Shown here piece after piece: positions 1 to 10,372 of a stretch of DNA of 64,000 nt. The notes under the pieces were generated by a model. That model was not told the origin of the DNA, ran no database searches, and was given only the letters and a program-made list of their open reading frames with translations. Source of the DNA: Kluyvera genomosp. 3 (GTDB taxonomy: Bacteria; Pseudomonadota; Gammaproteobacteria; Enterobacterales; Enterobacteriaceae); the NCBI GenBank assembly GCA_002211745.1, contig CP022114.1, positions 1,550,001 to 1,614,000 of the forward strand, written 5' to 3'. Position numbers and translations under genes: made by a program. How positions within the stretch are numbered: position 1 is the first letter of the stretch; each line of letters opens with the position of its first letter.

Positions 1-89
1 GTACGCAGCTCTTCTGCGTGAAGGCTGGTCATCAGACCGACCGTTGCCGTTAGCGCCAGTAAGGTGCGGCGAAAAAGTGCTTTCATCAT
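1..89 (-). CDS. ABC transporter substrate-binding protein, N-terminal fragment
   Basis: Only the first 29 codons are inside the window; the gene runs off the left edge. The visible N-terminus starts MMKALFRRTLLALTATVG and ends a hydrophobic stretch with LHAEE, a typical Sec signal peptide with a cleavage site after Ala. A GGGGAGC ribosome binding site lies just upstream of the two adjacent ATGs (89 and 86). It is divergent from an ABC permease/ATPase pair of the sulfonate/nitrate/taurine type, so it is probably the periplasmic binding protein of that system. The family assignment is inference from context, since no binding domain is visible. Confidence 0.5.
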   Translation of the reverse strand, partial: MMKALFRRTLLALTATVGLMTSLHAEELR

Positions 90-312
90 AACGTCTTGCT
101 CCCCTGAGTTTTTTTCTCACCCTAAAGAGCCGCCCGCCCCGCTGTTAAATACTTTTATTGGCAAAGCAAAGGCAAAAAAAAGCTAAAGCAAAGGCCGCGT
201 ACCCGGCAGGCTGAAATGCATTTGTTGCATCGGGATTATTCACGTAACGCAATGGCGGCGTGAGAAAAGTCACGTTTTTATAGCGGCATAACTTCACGAA
301 AAGTGGACCGCT

Positions 313-1880
313 ATGTCGCAGATACTCATCAGAACCCGCCTTCCCGGAAGGCCCATATTCCGGTTGAACGGCTGGCCGTGGCTGTTGCCCGCGCTGCTGT
401 TTGTCCTGTGGTTCATCGCCGCTCGCGAAGGCTGGATGCCGGAACAGATCCTGCCGCCACCGTCGGTGGTTGCCGATACCGCGCTGTCGTTATTCAGCGG
501 CGACCTGCTGGCGCAGTGGGGATTCAGCCTCCAGCATCTGGCGCTGGGTCTGCTGTTAGGCACCCTGGCTGGAACGCTGCTTGGCGCGCTGTTTGGTTTA
601 GTCCCTACGGCGGCGCAGCGGGTGGAGCCGCTGTTTTACGCGCTGGCGCAGATTCCCACGCTGGGCTGGATCCCGCTGTTTATGGTGCTGTTCGGCATTG
701 ATAACGGTCTGAAGCTGGCGGTAATTGTGAAAACCACCGTCGTGCCGATGACGCTGAATACCCAGCAGGCGGTGACCAGCGTGCCGCTGACGCTGAGTGA
801 AGCGGGCAGGGTGATGAATTTTTCCCGCTGGCAGCGCCTGCGCTGGCTGGTGATCCCGGCGAGCCTGCCGGGTTGGTTTACCGGCCTGCGCCTGGCGCTT
901 TCACAGGCCTGGGTGTCGCTGATTGTTGTCGAACTGCTGGCTTCTTCGGAAGGCATTGGCTACCTGATGGTCTGGGGACGTCAGCTGTTTCAACTGGATA
1001 TCGTCTTCGTCACCATCGCCGTGGTGGGGATTAGCGGCATGCTGATGGAGTGGGCGGCGAATCGCGCCTACTCGCGGCTGGTGTTCTGGCCGCAGCCCGC
1101 GACAGGTCGCCTGGCCTGGAAACCGCAGGCCAGCTGGCGCGCGTTGCAGCTGCCGGCGGTGCTGCTGGTGTTGTGGCAACTGGCGAGCCAGTGGGGCTGG
1201 ATCAACGGCGCGTTGTTCTCCTCGCCGCTGGCGGTGGCCGATCGCTTTGTGTTGGGGATGGTGAACGGTGAGCTAACCGCGGCGATGCTGGCAAGCCTTG
1301 GGCGCGCGCTGATCGGCGGCGCGCTGGGATCGCGAGCGGCCTGCTTTGCGGGCTGCTGTTAGCGCTACGACCGCGCGCGGGACAGATCTTCACGCCAACG
1401 CTCAACGTTCTACGCCATATTGCGCTGTTCGCCTGGTTGCCGCTGCTGACCGCATGGGTGGGTAACGATAACGGCGGCAAAATTGTCTTTATCGCCCTGG
1501 CCTCCTTCTTCCCGATGTTCTTCAGCACTTTACAGGCTGTCACCCAGCGCAACCCACAGCTGGACGAGGTCGCTGACGTCCTGCGTTTAAAAGGCTTCGC
1601 GCGTTTGCGTTCCCTGATTCTCCCCGGCGCCGCGCCGGGTATCTTCGCCGGTCTGCGATTGGCGCTGATTTATGCCTGGCTTGGCAATATCGGCGCGGAG
1701 TACTTCATGTCCTCCGGCGTGGGTATCGGCAGTCTGATGATCAACGCCCAGCAGTTGCTGGATATGCCGACCATTCTGTGCGGCATGGTGCTGGTCGGTG
1801 TTACCGGCGCGGCGCTGGATAAAGCCGGGCGTTTACTGGAAATTCGCGCCACCCGCTGGCGCCAACAGGAGCAACTATGA
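313..1880 (+). CDS. ABC transporter permease with two fused inner-membrane modules (one frameshift)
   Basis: A 522-residue permease once a single missing base near 1328 is restored (CTGGGATC should be one G longer; the frame then continues IASGLLCGLLLAL). It holds two homologous halves, each with about six membrane segments and the EAA-type cytoplasmic loop of binding-protein-dependent permeases (LSEAGRVMNFSRWQRLRWL in the first half, LDEVADVLRLKGFARLRSL in the second). Normally such permeases are one module that dimerises, so this is a tandem fusion. It overlaps the ATPase start by four bases (ATGA) and lies divergent to the binding protein. The substrate is probably a sulfonate or similar anion, by family resemblance only. 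Confidence 0.8.
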
Positions 1881-2620
1881 CCTCTTCGACGCTGGTCTCT
1901 TTTCAGCATGTGCGTAAATCCTGGCAACAGGTGACGGCGCTACAGAACTTTAGCCTGGATATTGCCGCCGGCGAGCTGGTGGCGCTGGTGGGCAGCAGCG
2001 GCTGTGGGAAATCGACGCTGCTGCGAATGCTGGTGGGCCTGGAGCCGACCACCCAGGGCGAGATTCGGATCAACGGCGAGCGGGTGACCGGCGTGGGTAA
2101 AGAGCGCGGCATCGTCTTTCAGGAGCCACGCCTGTTCCCGTGGCTGAACGTTATCGACAACGTGATGCTTGGCCTCGCGGATGAAAAACTTAGTCGGGCC
2201 GAGAAGCGCCAGCGGGCGCAGGCGATGCTGGCGCGCGTGCAGTTGACTGAGTTCGCCAGCGCACTGCCTGCCCAGCTTTCCGGCGGTATGGCGCAGCGCG
2301 TAGCGATTGCCCGCGGCCTGATCGCTCGTCCACAGATTCTGATGCTGGATGAACCGTTCGGCGCGCTGGATGCCCTGACGCGCCACACGCTCCAGCAGGA
2401 ACTGTTACAGATTCACCAAAGCACCGGCACCACCACGCTGCTGGTGACGCACGATGTGGAAGAGGCGGTGGCGCTTGCTGACCGGGTGGTGGTGCTTTCA
2501 CCGCGCCCGGGACGGATTCGCGAAGTGGTGAGCCTCGCGCTGCCGCACCCGCGTCTACGCGACGACGCGTCGTTTACCGCCGCCTGCCGGCACATTCGCC
2601 AATTGATTACTTCAGCCTGA
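1877..2620 (+). CDS. ABC transporter ATP-binding protein, SsuB/TauB type
   Basis: An intact 247-residue ATPase. Walker A is GSSGCGKST near residue 39, the Q-loop is in [10 protein letters not shown], the signature is LSGGMAQR, Walker B is ILMLDEP followed by FGALDA, and the H-loop is [10 protein letters not shown]. These are hallmarks of the nitrate/sulfonate/taurine importer class. Its start overlaps the permease stop, so the two are translationally coupled, and the arylsulfotransferase-like gene follows 24 bases later, probably in the same transcript. It would power uptake of the ligand delivered by the divergently encoded binding protein. Confidence 0.9.
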   Translation: MTSSTLVSFQHVRKSWQQVTALQNFSLDIAAGELVALVGSSGCGKSTLLRMLVGLEPTTQGEIRINGERVTGVGKERGIVFQEPRLFPWLNVIDNVMLGLADEKLSRAEKRQRAQAMLARVQLTEFASALPAQLSGGMAQRVAIARGLIARPQILMLDEPFGALDALTRHTLQQELLQIHQSTGTTTLLVTHDVEEAVALADRVVVLSPRPGRIREVVSLALPHPRLRDDASFTAACRHIRQLITSA

Positions 2621-2644
2621 TTCTTTTCTTTAAGGAGCAAATAT

Positions 2645-4431
2645 ATGGGACATCCTTCCGTCTACCCAACCGGCGCCACCCTCTACGATCCACAGCGGGC
2701 GTGGAGCGGTTACACCCTTTTCCAGGCCACCGAACACGGTGCGGTGCTGGTGGATATGAACGGCAACGTGGTGCGTGAATGGCCTGAATTGCACGGGTTT
2801 CCCAATAAAATCCTGCCCGGCGGCGCGATTCTTGGCCACAGCGGCGAGCGCGACCCGCGCTACGGCATGCAGGATATGCTCGACCTGATTCAGGTGGACT
2901 GGGAAGGTAACGTTACCTGGAAATTCGACCGCTACGAGCAGGTGAGCGATCCGGGCAATGAAACCCGCTGGATGGCGCGCGCGCACCATGATTATCAGCG
3001 AGCGGGTAACCCGGTAGGCTACTATGCGCCGGGGCTGGAGCCGCAGGTGGAAGGGGGCAACACGCTGATTCTGGCCCATACCAACCTGGTGAATGAGGCC
3101 ATTTCCGACAAGTTGCTGCTGGACGACACCATTATTGAGGTCGACTGGCAGGGCAACGTGGTATGGGAATGGCGCTGCAGCGACCATTTTGAGGAGCTGG
3201 GGTTTGACGACGCGGCGCGTACGGCGCTGTATAACAATCCGAACATGCGCGCCAGCGGCGGCGGCATGGGCGACTGGATGCATATCAACTCCATGTCGGC
3301 GCTGGGGCCGAACAAATGGTACGACGCAGGCGATCAACGCTTCCATCCGGACAATATTATCTGGGATGCCCGCGAATCGAATATTATCGCCATTATCGAT
3401 AAACAGAGCGGCAAGATTGTCTGGCAGCTTGGGCCCGATTACAGCAAGCCGGAGCTGAAGCATATCGGCTGGATTATCGGCCAGCACCACGCGCATATGA
3501 TTCCGCAGGGGCTACCGGGAGCGGGCAATATCCTGATTTTTGATAACGGCGGCTGGGCAGGATACGGCGCTCCGAACCCGGCATCGGCGGACGGCGTGAA
3601 AAACGCCTGGCGCGATCATTCGCGGATCCTCGAGATTAACCCGATTACCCTTGATATCGAGTGGCGCTACTCGCCGTATGAGGCGGACCTGCCGCAGCCG
3701 ACCGATTCTTACCGGTTCTACAGCCCGTACATCAGCAATATGCAGCGTCTGGAAAACGGCAACACCTTGATTAACGAAGGCTCGAACGGGCGTATTTTCG
3801 AGGTCACCCGTGACCATGAAATCGTCTGGGAATACATTTCGCCGTTCTGGGTAAGACGCTGAATAACAATATGGTTTACCGCGCTTACCGTATACCGTAT
3901 GGCTGGATCCCACAGCTGGCGCAGCCGCAGGAGACGCCGATTGCCGCCGTCGATGTTCGCACCTTGCGCCAGCCCGGTGCGGCAGCGGCAGGTCCCGCGC
4001 AGAGCGTGGTGCGGGTGGCGGGCGTGCAGCCCTACAGCAAAAGCGCCGACGCGCTGTGCGTGGCGACGGATAATGACACGCTGCGCCGCAGTCCGAAGCT
4101 GTTCCGCGTCGCGGAAAGTGCCTTCAGGCCCATCGCTACGGCAAGCGAGCTGGAGAGTGAACGACCGATTCTGCTGTTCGTGGGCGCGGAGCGCTGCGTA
4201 CATTGCCGCAAACTCTGGCAGCTGCTGGCGCATGAAAAACTCAGCCAGCGGGTTGCCGCGCTCGACAGCCGCTATCTTGATGCGGACCAGCATCAGGAAC
4301 TCGCCGCGGCCCTCGGCGTACGCGGTTTGCCGACGTTACTGGTGCTGAAACAGGGCCAGCCCACGGCACGCGGGCCTGCGCAGCTCTCTCTGGAAGGGCT
4401 GCTGGCATGGCTGGATGAGAACGCGGCGTGA
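2645..4431 (+). CDS. Arylsulfotransferase-like protein with C-terminal thioredoxin-like domain (one frameshift)
   Basis: Residues 1 to about 420 resemble cytoplasmic-type arylsulfotransferases (ASST family): repeated beta-propeller blades such as IIEVDWQGNVVWEW and ILEINPITLDIEWRYSPYE, plus the His-rich IIGQHHAHMIPQG. An apparent stop at 3860 comes from one missing G in PFWGKTLNNN; restored, the frame runs through MVYRAYRIPYGWIPQL into a thioredoxin-like tail with a CVHC pair and a LGVRGLPTLLVL strand with the cis-proline. Total 595 residues. No signal peptide is visible, unlike periplasmic AssT. A strong AAGGAG site precedes the ATG. Context with a sulfonate-type importer suggests organosulfur metabolism. 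Sulfotransfer activity is inferred. Confidence 0.75.
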
Positions 4432-4440
4432 GTTGAATAA

Positions 4441-4460
4441 GGGCAGGGAAGCCCGTTTTT
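4441..4460 (+). terminator. Possible rho-independent terminator after the ASST-like gene
   Basis: GGGC and GCCC four-base arms around a six-base loop are followed by GTTTTT, immediately downstream of the stop at 4431. The stem is short, so this is a modest candidate. Confidence 0.4.
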
Positions 4461-4624
4461 CCGCTAAGTGGTTTTTATCTCAGCAGGGCGACGTAAATGA
4501 CGTTCTGATAGCCATCAACAACAGGCGCGCACATCCTGAAAGCCTTACCCTAAATTTCGCACTTCCTTCAACCCGCCGTGATTCGTAGTATATTGAGTGT
4601 ATTGTTGGTTATCAGGTGCGCTTT

Positions 4625-5353
4625 ATGTCCTACTCCATTGGTGAATTTTCCCGGCTTTGCGGCATTAATGCCACGACGCTTCGCGCCTGGCAGCGTCGCT
4701 ACGGCCTGCTTAAGCCAGAGCGCACCGATGGCGGGCACCGTCAGTACAGCGATGATGATATCCAGCAGGCGCTCAAAATTCTCGACTGGGTGAAAAAAGG
4801 GGTGCCGGTCAGCCAGGTGAAACCGCTGCTGTCCCGCCCGGGCGCACGGCAAACCAATAACTGGCTCACCTTGCAGGAGAGCATGCTGCAACGCCTGAAA
4901 GAAGGCAAAATTGAGTCCCTGCGCCAGCTAATTTACGACGCCGGTCGCGAATATCCCCGTCCTGAACTGGTGACGGAAGTGCTGCGCCCGCTGCGCAGTA
5001 AAGTCTCGGCCAACGTCGCGGCAATGATGACGCTGCGGGAAATTCTCGACGGCATCATCATCTCCTACACCTCGTTTTGTCTGGAAGGGGATAAACGCGC
5101 GCCGGGTGATAATTACCTGATTACCGGCTGGCACCTTAGCGACCCTTGCGAAATCTGGCTTGAAGCGCTGAAACGTACCGGGCAGGGGCATCGCATTGAT
5201 GTACTTCCCGCGGCGCCCGCCGCGCTGGCCCCGGAGATTTTCCCGCAGCGCAAATGGCTGCTGGTCACTTCCGGCAAACTCACCGTCGCGCGAAAAAAAC
5301 AGATAGACCTCTGGCAGCAGCAGGTCGATTCTCTTGATGTGATCCCGCTGTAA
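4625..5353 (+). CDS. MerR-family regulator, MlrA-like
   Basis: An intact 242-residue protein. The N-terminal MerR helix-turn-helix reads YSIGEFSRLCGINATTLRAW followed by QRRYGLLKPERTDGGHR, close to E. coli MlrA in sequence and length. The C-terminal half aligns with the degenerate cobalamin-binding module of MlrA but lacks the DxHxxG B12 motif (GDNYLITGWHLSD instead). ATG 4625 is chosen over the upstream GTG (4616) because it matches the family N-terminus and has an AGG eight bases upstream. It sits directly before a divergence-free operon whose leader carries an inverted repeat, so it probably regulates that operon. Family relatives elsewhere respond to light, singlet oxygen or envelope signals; the signal here is unknown. 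Confidence 0.85.
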   Translation: MSYSIGEFSRLCGINATTLRAWQRRYGLLKPERTDGGHRQYSDDDIQQALKILDWVKKGVPVSQVKPLLSRPGARQTNNWLTLQESMLQRLKEGKIESLRQLIYDAGREYPRPELVTEVLRPLRSKVSANVAAMMTLREILDGIIISYTSFCLEGDKRAPGDNYLITGWHLSDPCEIWLEALKRTGQGHRIDVLPAAPAALAPEIFPQRKWLLVTSGKLTVARKKQIDLWQQQVDSLDVIPL

Positions 5354-5492
5354 CACCTCCCTCTCAGCCATCCCGACGTTTTTTCCTTGCCGCTGTTCAG
5401 GTGGCAGGGCTGATTTTTGTCATTTTAAACCCATCACAGAATGCTTTTTATCAAATTGAATTTAAAAGGATTAAAAATTTATTTTACCCAAA

Positions 5493-5522
5493 ACTTGGAC
5501 AAATATTATTAATTGTGTAAGT
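5493..5522 (+). promoter_or_regulatory. Inverted repeat, candidate MerR-type operator of the lipid operon
   Basis: ACTTGGACAA (5493-5502) and TTGTGTAAGT (5513-5522) form an inverted repeat with 8 of 10 paired positions and a 10-base AT-rich spacer. It lies 47 bases before the first operon gene, in the only sizeable gap between the MerR gene and the operon. The left arm overlaps a -35-like TTGGAC, the usual position for MerR activators. Function is inferred. Confidence 0.45.
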
Positions 5523-5569
5523 TTTAAGTATGCCATCACACGATGTTGTTGCACGACAAGGTAGGATCT

Positions 5570-6003
5570 ATGAGCGCATTGCCATCCGTCATCGACAGGT
5601 TTGTTGATTACTACTCCGGCTGGACAGCCAGCCCGCTTCGGCGCTTGCCGCGATCTATGATGCGGATGCCACGCTTGTCGATCCTTTCGGCACCCATCGC
5701 GGGTTGCTGACGATCCAGCGTTATTTCACGCACCTGCTGGCTAACGTCAACGCCTGCCGCTTTGCCATTGAGACGCCGCTGTATGACGCGCCGCGTTGTG
5801 CCGTGGCGTGGACCATGCACTGGTCGCATCCCCGCATTGCTGCAGGCGCATCGCTGGCCCTGAAAGGGTGCTCGATGGTTAAGATTCAGGATGACCGGAT
5901 CGTTCACCAGCGCGATTACTACGATGCCGGCGAGATGCTCTACGAACACCTGCCGGTGCTGGGCTGGGCGGTGCGTGGCGTCAAACGGAGGGTGTGCTCA
6001 TGA
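5570..6003 (+). CDS. NTF2-like (SnoaL-type) small protein (one frameshift)
   Basis: First gene of the overlapping operon. It starts at ATG 5570 behind AAGGTAGGA and, after restoring one missing C near 5617 (YYSGLDSQPASALAAIYD), encodes about 144 residues. The fold signature is AAIYDADATLVDPFGTHRG near the start and WAVRGVKRRV at the end, as in nuclear-transport-factor-2-like proteins found beside SDR and Cfa-like genes. NTF2-like proteins are small cone-shaped ligand binders or isomerases; no activity can be assigned. The stop overlaps the next start (ATGATGA). Confidence 0.7.
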
Positions 6004-6718
6004 TGACTGTCCTCATCACCGGCGCAACCTCCGGTATTGGCGCCGGGCTGGCAAAATCGTGGGCCGATGACGGTTATCACGTCATTGCCTGCGGCCGCGA
6101 TGCCCTGCGCCTGGAAACGCTGCGCCTGTACAGCCCCAATATCACCGCGCTTCAGTTCGACATGACCGACCTGGATGCCTGTCGCCAGGCGCTTCAGGGG
6201 TGCTACGCCGATCTGGTCATTCTCTGTGCCGGAACCTGCGAGTATCTCGAACGCGGCGTCATCGACGCTGAGCGGGTCGCGCGGGTGATGACCACCAACT
6301 TCATGGGGCCGGTCAATTGTCTGGAAGCCTTGCAGTCGCAGCTGATTAGCGGCAGCCGCGTGGTGCTGGTGAGTTCAATGGCGCACTGGCTGCACTTCCC
6401 TCGGGCGGAAGCCTATGGCGCGTCGAAAGCGGCGTTAAGCTGGTTTGCCGACTGTCTGCGTCTGGACTGGGAGCCGAAAGGCGTTGCCGTTACCGTGGTT
6501 TCTCCGGGATTTGTCGATACGCCGCTGACCCGCAAAAACGATTTCCCCATGCCCGCTCAGGTGAGCGTGGAATATGCGGTGAAAGCCATTCGCCGCGGGA
6601 TTGCGAAAGGGAAAAACCATATCGCCTTCCCGACCGCTTTTGGCATCGCGCTACGCGCGTTGGCCGGCTTCCCGCATGTCTGCAGCGCGTATTGTTACGC
6701 AGGATGGTGCGCTCATGA
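6000..6718 (+). CDS. Short-chain dehydrogenase/reductase (one frameshift near the C-terminus)
   Basis: A 239-residue classical SDR. The nucleotide-binding motif is TGATSGIG at residues 8-15, followed by NNAG-region LCAG, the catalytic Ser in VVLVSSMAHW and YGASK (Tyr and Lys). A GGAGGG site precedes ATG 6000. One missing C near 6673 derails the C-terminus; restored, it reads FPACLQRVLLRRMVRS and stops at 6718, overlapping the next ATG by four bases. It probably reduces or oxidises a lipid-linked carbonyl within this operon, but the substrate is unknown. Confidence 0.8.
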
Positions 6719-7958
6719 AGATCGCGATTATTGGCAGCGGCATCGCCGGGCTGACCTGCGCCTGGCGGCTGGCTGGGCACCATCAGGTCACCGTTTTTGA
6801 AGCGGAAGCGACGCCGGGCGGCCATACCGCGACGGTTGATGTCGCTACGCCGCAGGACACTACGCCATTGATACCGGCTTTATCGTCTACAACGACCGCA
6901 CCTATCCGCGTTTTATGGGCTGCTGAGCGAACTGGGTATCCACGGCCAGAAAACGCAGATGAGTTTCTCGGTGCATAACCCGCAAAGCGGCCTTGAATAC
7001 AACGGCCACACGCTCACCTCGCTGTTCGCCCAGCGGCGTAACCTCGTGAACCCGGCATTCTGGGGCTGCTGAAGGAGATTGTCCGTTTTAATCGTCTGGC
7101 CAAACAGGCGTTAAACGATGCCGACCCGTGCGCCACTTTACAGATGTTCCTCGAAGAGCACCGTTTTGACGCCTTTTTTGCCCGTCATTACATCCTGCCG
7201 ATGGGCGCGGCAATCTGGTCATCATCGCTACACGAAATGCGCCGTTTTCCGCTGCCGCTGTTTTTACGCTTCTTTGAGCATCACGGCCTGCTGGATATCC
7301 GCGACCGTCCACAGTGGTATGTGGTACCCGGCGGCTCGCGTGAGTACATTCGCGCGATGCTGGAACAGTCAGGCGATCGCCTGACGCTGCGCCTTAACGC
7401 GCCGGTACAGCAGGTGATTCGCTACGAGGGCGGGGTGAAAATCCAGCTTGAAGACGCCGTCCACGCCTTCGATCAGGTGATTTTCGCCTGCCACTCCCGA
7501 CAGGCGCTGGCGATGCTGGAGGAACCCACGCCTGCCGAGCGAGACGTTCTGGGCGCTATTGGCTGGCAGCGCAATGAGGTGGTGTTACACGGCGACCGCC
7601 GCTGGCTGCCGGTGCGTGAACGCGCCTGGGCAAGCTGGAACTATCGGCTGAGCGAACAGGAGCGGGACAGCGCCTGTGTCACCTACAACATGAATATTCT
7701 GCAGGGTTGCCCGCAGGCAGCCCGCTGTTCTGCGTCACGCTCAATCCCGACGCCCGATTGACGACCGCTACATCTGGCGACGCTTTGTTTACGAGCACCC
7801 GTTGTTTAACCCGGAAAGCTGGCGCGCGCAGGCGCGTCGCAGCGAAATCAACGGCTGCATCGCAGCTGGTTCTGCGGCGCTTACTGGTATAACGGTTTTC
7901 ACGAGGACGGGGTTCGCAGCGCGCTGGATGTCGTGCACGGAATAGGGCGCTCAAATGA
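6715..7958 (+). CDS. FAD-dependent oxidoreductase of the COG2907 amine-oxidase-like family (about seven frameshifts)
   Basis: The N-terminal dinucleotide fold is MKIAIIGSGIAGLTCAWRL with a following E in VTVFEAE and GGHTATVD. Frames change near 6855, 6917, 7072, 7706, 7753, 7853 and 7945, each explained by one lost G or C; the restored protein is 416 residues, ends at TGA 7958 and overlaps the DUF1365 start. Recognisable segments include [32 protein letters not shown] and WFCGAYWYNGFHEDGVRSAL. This family sits beside DUF1365 and Cfa-like genes in many Proteobacteria and is thought to act on membrane fatty acids. This is the most broken gene in the window; genuine decay cannot be excluded. Confidence 0.75.
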
Positions 7959-8656
7959 ACAGTTGCCTTTACCAGGGCGTATTACGCCATCGTCGTTTTC
8001 AGCCCAAAGCGCACCAGTTTTGCTACCACGTGTTTATGGCCTGGCTCGATCTGGATGAACTGCCACAGCTTCCCGGCGTGGGGGTGAAGCGCAATCGCTT
8101 CGCGGCGGCGGCGTTCTATGATGCGGATTATCCGCTGGGAACGCCGTTAAAAGCGCGTGCGCTGGAGCAGCTTGCCCTGCTGACCGGCGAGCAGCCTGAT
8201 GGCCGCGTTATGCTGCTGACGCAGTTGCGCTACCTCGGCTTCCATTTTAATCCGGTCAATTTTTACTACTGCTATGACCGTTCAGACAGCCTGCGGTGGG
8301 TGCTGGCCGAAGTCCGTAATACGCCGTGGAATGAGCGCCACTACTATGCCGTCGACGCCCAGGCGCTGCGGCCGGTGGAAAAAGCCTTCCATGTCTCGCC
8401 GTTTAACCCGATGGACATGATCTATCACTGGCGCTTTAACCCGCCAGGTAAAACGCTGCATATGCACATCGAAAATCATCAGACGGCGAAGATATTTGAT
8501 GCGACCTTGACGCTGAAACGCGAGCCGCTGACGCGAAGAAACCTGCGTTCACTGCTGCTGCGCATCCCGTTGATGACGCTGAAAACCGTACTCGCTATTT
8601 ACTGGCAGGCGCTGAAGCTGTGGCTCAAGCGCGTGCCGCTATACACCCATCCGTGA
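7955..8656 (+). CDS. DUF1365 family protein
   Basis: Intact, 233 residues. The family core is visible as LRYLGFHFNPVNFYYCYD, followed by NTPWNERHYY and FHVSPFNPMDMIYHWRF. The function is not established; the family is almost always found between a COG2907 oxidoreductase and a cyclopropane-fatty-acid-synthase-like methyltransferase, as here. ATG 7955 overlaps the previous stop. The hydrophobic C-terminal helix (LRIPLMTLKTVLAIYW) suggests membrane association. Confidence 0.85.
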   Translation: MNSCLYQGVLRHRRFQPKAHQFCYHVFMAWLDLDELPQLPGVGVKRNRFAAAAFYDADYPLGTPLKARALEQLALLTGEQPDGRVMLLTQLRYLGFHFNPVNFYYCYDRSDSLRWVLAEVRNTPWNERHYYAVDAQALRPVEKAFHVSPFNPMDMIYHWRFNPPGKTLHMHIENHQTAKIFDATLTLKREPLTRRNLRSLLLRIPLMTLKTVLAIYWQALKLWLKRVPLYTHP

Positions 8657-8672
8657 GCAGGAGTAAACGATC

Positions 8673-9890
8673 ATGACCGATCCCGTCTTTGCGCTTGAAC
8701 CCGATATTCCGCGCAACGTCCGCATCGCGCGCTGGTTGCTTTTCCGGCTGCTGAGCGGCATTCGCTACGGCTCGCTGACGGTGCGGGAAGGGGCGCAAAC
8801 CTTTCAGTTTGGCGACGCGTCTGCCGCATTGCGCGCCGAAGTGCATATTCTCTCCCCAGGGTGTACTGGCGGGCGCTGACCGGGGAAGTCTGGCGGCGGC
8901 GGAAGCCTGGATTGACGGCGAGTGGCAAACGCATGACTTAACGTCATTGCTGGAGATCTTTGCGCTCAACGGCAGCACGCTAGGAAAGCTGGAGAACGGT
9001 TTTCGTCTGCTGGGCAGGCCCATCGAGCGTCTGCGCCACTGGACGCATCGCAACCATCGCCAGCAGGCGCGAGAAAATATCGCCGCGCATTACGACCTGG
9101 GTAATGAATTTTATGCGCACTTTCTCGATGAAGAGCTGCTCTATTCCAGCGCGCTGTTTACGGACGATGAGCAGGCGTTGACGCAGGCTCAGCAGGCCAA
9201 AATGGCGCGTCTTTGCGAGCAGCTGGCGCTGACCGCCAGCGATCATCTGCTGGAGATTGGTACGGGGTGGGGCGCGATGGCGGAATACGCCGCGCGGCAT
9301 TATGGCTGCCGCGTCACCACCACCACGCTTTCGCAGGAGCAGTTCCTGTGGGCGAAAGCGCGCATTGCCCGCGCCGGGCTTGAGGATCGGGTGCAGGTGT
9401 TGCTGTGTGACTATCGCGATCTCACCGGGGAGTTCGACAAACTGGTCTCGGTGGAGATGATTGAGGCCGTCGGCCAGCGCTATCTTCCCACTTTCTTCCG
9501 CACCTGCCAGGCGCGCCTGCGTCCGGGGGGAAAAATGGCGATTCAGGCGATCACCATTCAGGATCAGCGCTACCGTGACTACAGCAAAAGCGTTGATTTT
9601 ATTCAGCGTTATATCTTCCCGGCGGTTTTTTGCCTAGCATCACGGTGATGAGCGAACTGATGACGCGGCATACCGATTTCGTGGTGCGCAACCTGTTTGA
9701 TATGGGGCCGGACTATGCCCGCACGCTGGCGCACTGGCGGCAGCGTTTTACCCACGCCTGGCAGGATATCGAGAAACTGGGCTTCGACGAACGCTTTCGC
9801 CGGATGTGGCTGTACTACTTCGGCTACTGCGAGGCCGGTTTCAACGCCCGCACGATAAGCGTGGTGCAACTGACGGCAGAGCGCGTATGA
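8673..9890 (+). CDS. Cyclopropane-fatty-acyl-phospholipid synthase-like methyltransferase (three frameshifts)
   Basis: After restoring three missing Gs (near 8862, 8885 and 9625) the gene encodes about 406 residues. It has the CFA-synthase features: IAAHYDLGNEFYAHFLDE, ELLYSSALF, the SAM motif LLEIGTGWGAMAEYA, VSVEMIEAVGQRY and the C-terminal FDERFRRMWLYYFGYCEAGF. CFA synthases methylate unsaturated phospholipid acyl chains at the inner membrane. The surrounding SDR and oxidoreductase suggest a modified product rather than plain cyclopropane, but that is inference. The stop overlaps the DUF2878 start. Confidence 0.85.
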
Positions 9891-10372
9891 AACGCTATCT
9901 ACAGATTTTTCTGTTAGCCGTCGGCTTCGACCTTTACTGGTTTCTGGTGGTGTTCTTTCGGGAGCAAGGGCTGGTGTTGTGGCTCGGGATAGCCATTCTG
10001 GCCCTGATGCTGCTGCCCACCGCGCGCCGTTTATACGCGTTACTGCTGGCGGTGGCCGGCAGCTGCCTGGATGCGCTCTGGGCGCTGACGGGGCTGATTG
10101 ATTTTCATGGCGAAGGCGTACTGCCGCTCTGGATGATTGCGCTATGGCTGATGTTCGCGACGGTCTGGACGCAGCTCGCCAGTTCAACCACGCTGCCGGG
10201 ATGGATACTGGCGCTGATGGCGGTTTGCGGCGGACCGGTAGCCTACTGGCTGGGACAACGTCTGGGCGCCATCACCTTTTTGCAACCGACGATTGTCGTC
10301 GTCGGCGCGCTGACGACAGGCTGGCTGGTGTTAATGCTGTTATTTCACATTCTGTTGGGGAGACGGCAATGA
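9887..10372 (+). CDS. DUF2878 membrane protein
   Basis: Intact, 161 residues with five or so hydrophobic helices (for example IFLLAVGFDLYWFLVVFF and LWLGIAILALMLL). DUF2878 proteins occur specifically in Cfa-linked operons. It overlaps both neighbours by four bases, so it is part of one tightly coupled transcript. No function is known; an inner-membrane partner for the lipid enzymes is plausible. Confidence 0.75.
   Translation: MKRYLQIFLLAVGFDLYWFLVVFFREQGLVLWLGIAILALMLLPTARRLYALLLAVAGSCLDALWALTGLIDFHGEGVLPLWMIALWLMFATVWTQLASSTTLPGWILALMAVCGGPVAYWLGQRLGAITFLQPTIVVVGALTTGWLVLMLLFHILLGRRQ

Noticed and set aside
2630-3496. 288-codon minus-strand frame opposite the ASST-like gene
   Set aside because: The plus strand carries the conserved domain; the reverse frame has none.
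6715-7958. Programmed frameshifting to explain the many frame changes in the FAD oxidoreductase
   Set aside because: No slippery heptamers with stimulatory structures; the same one-base losses occur across the window in unrelated genes.
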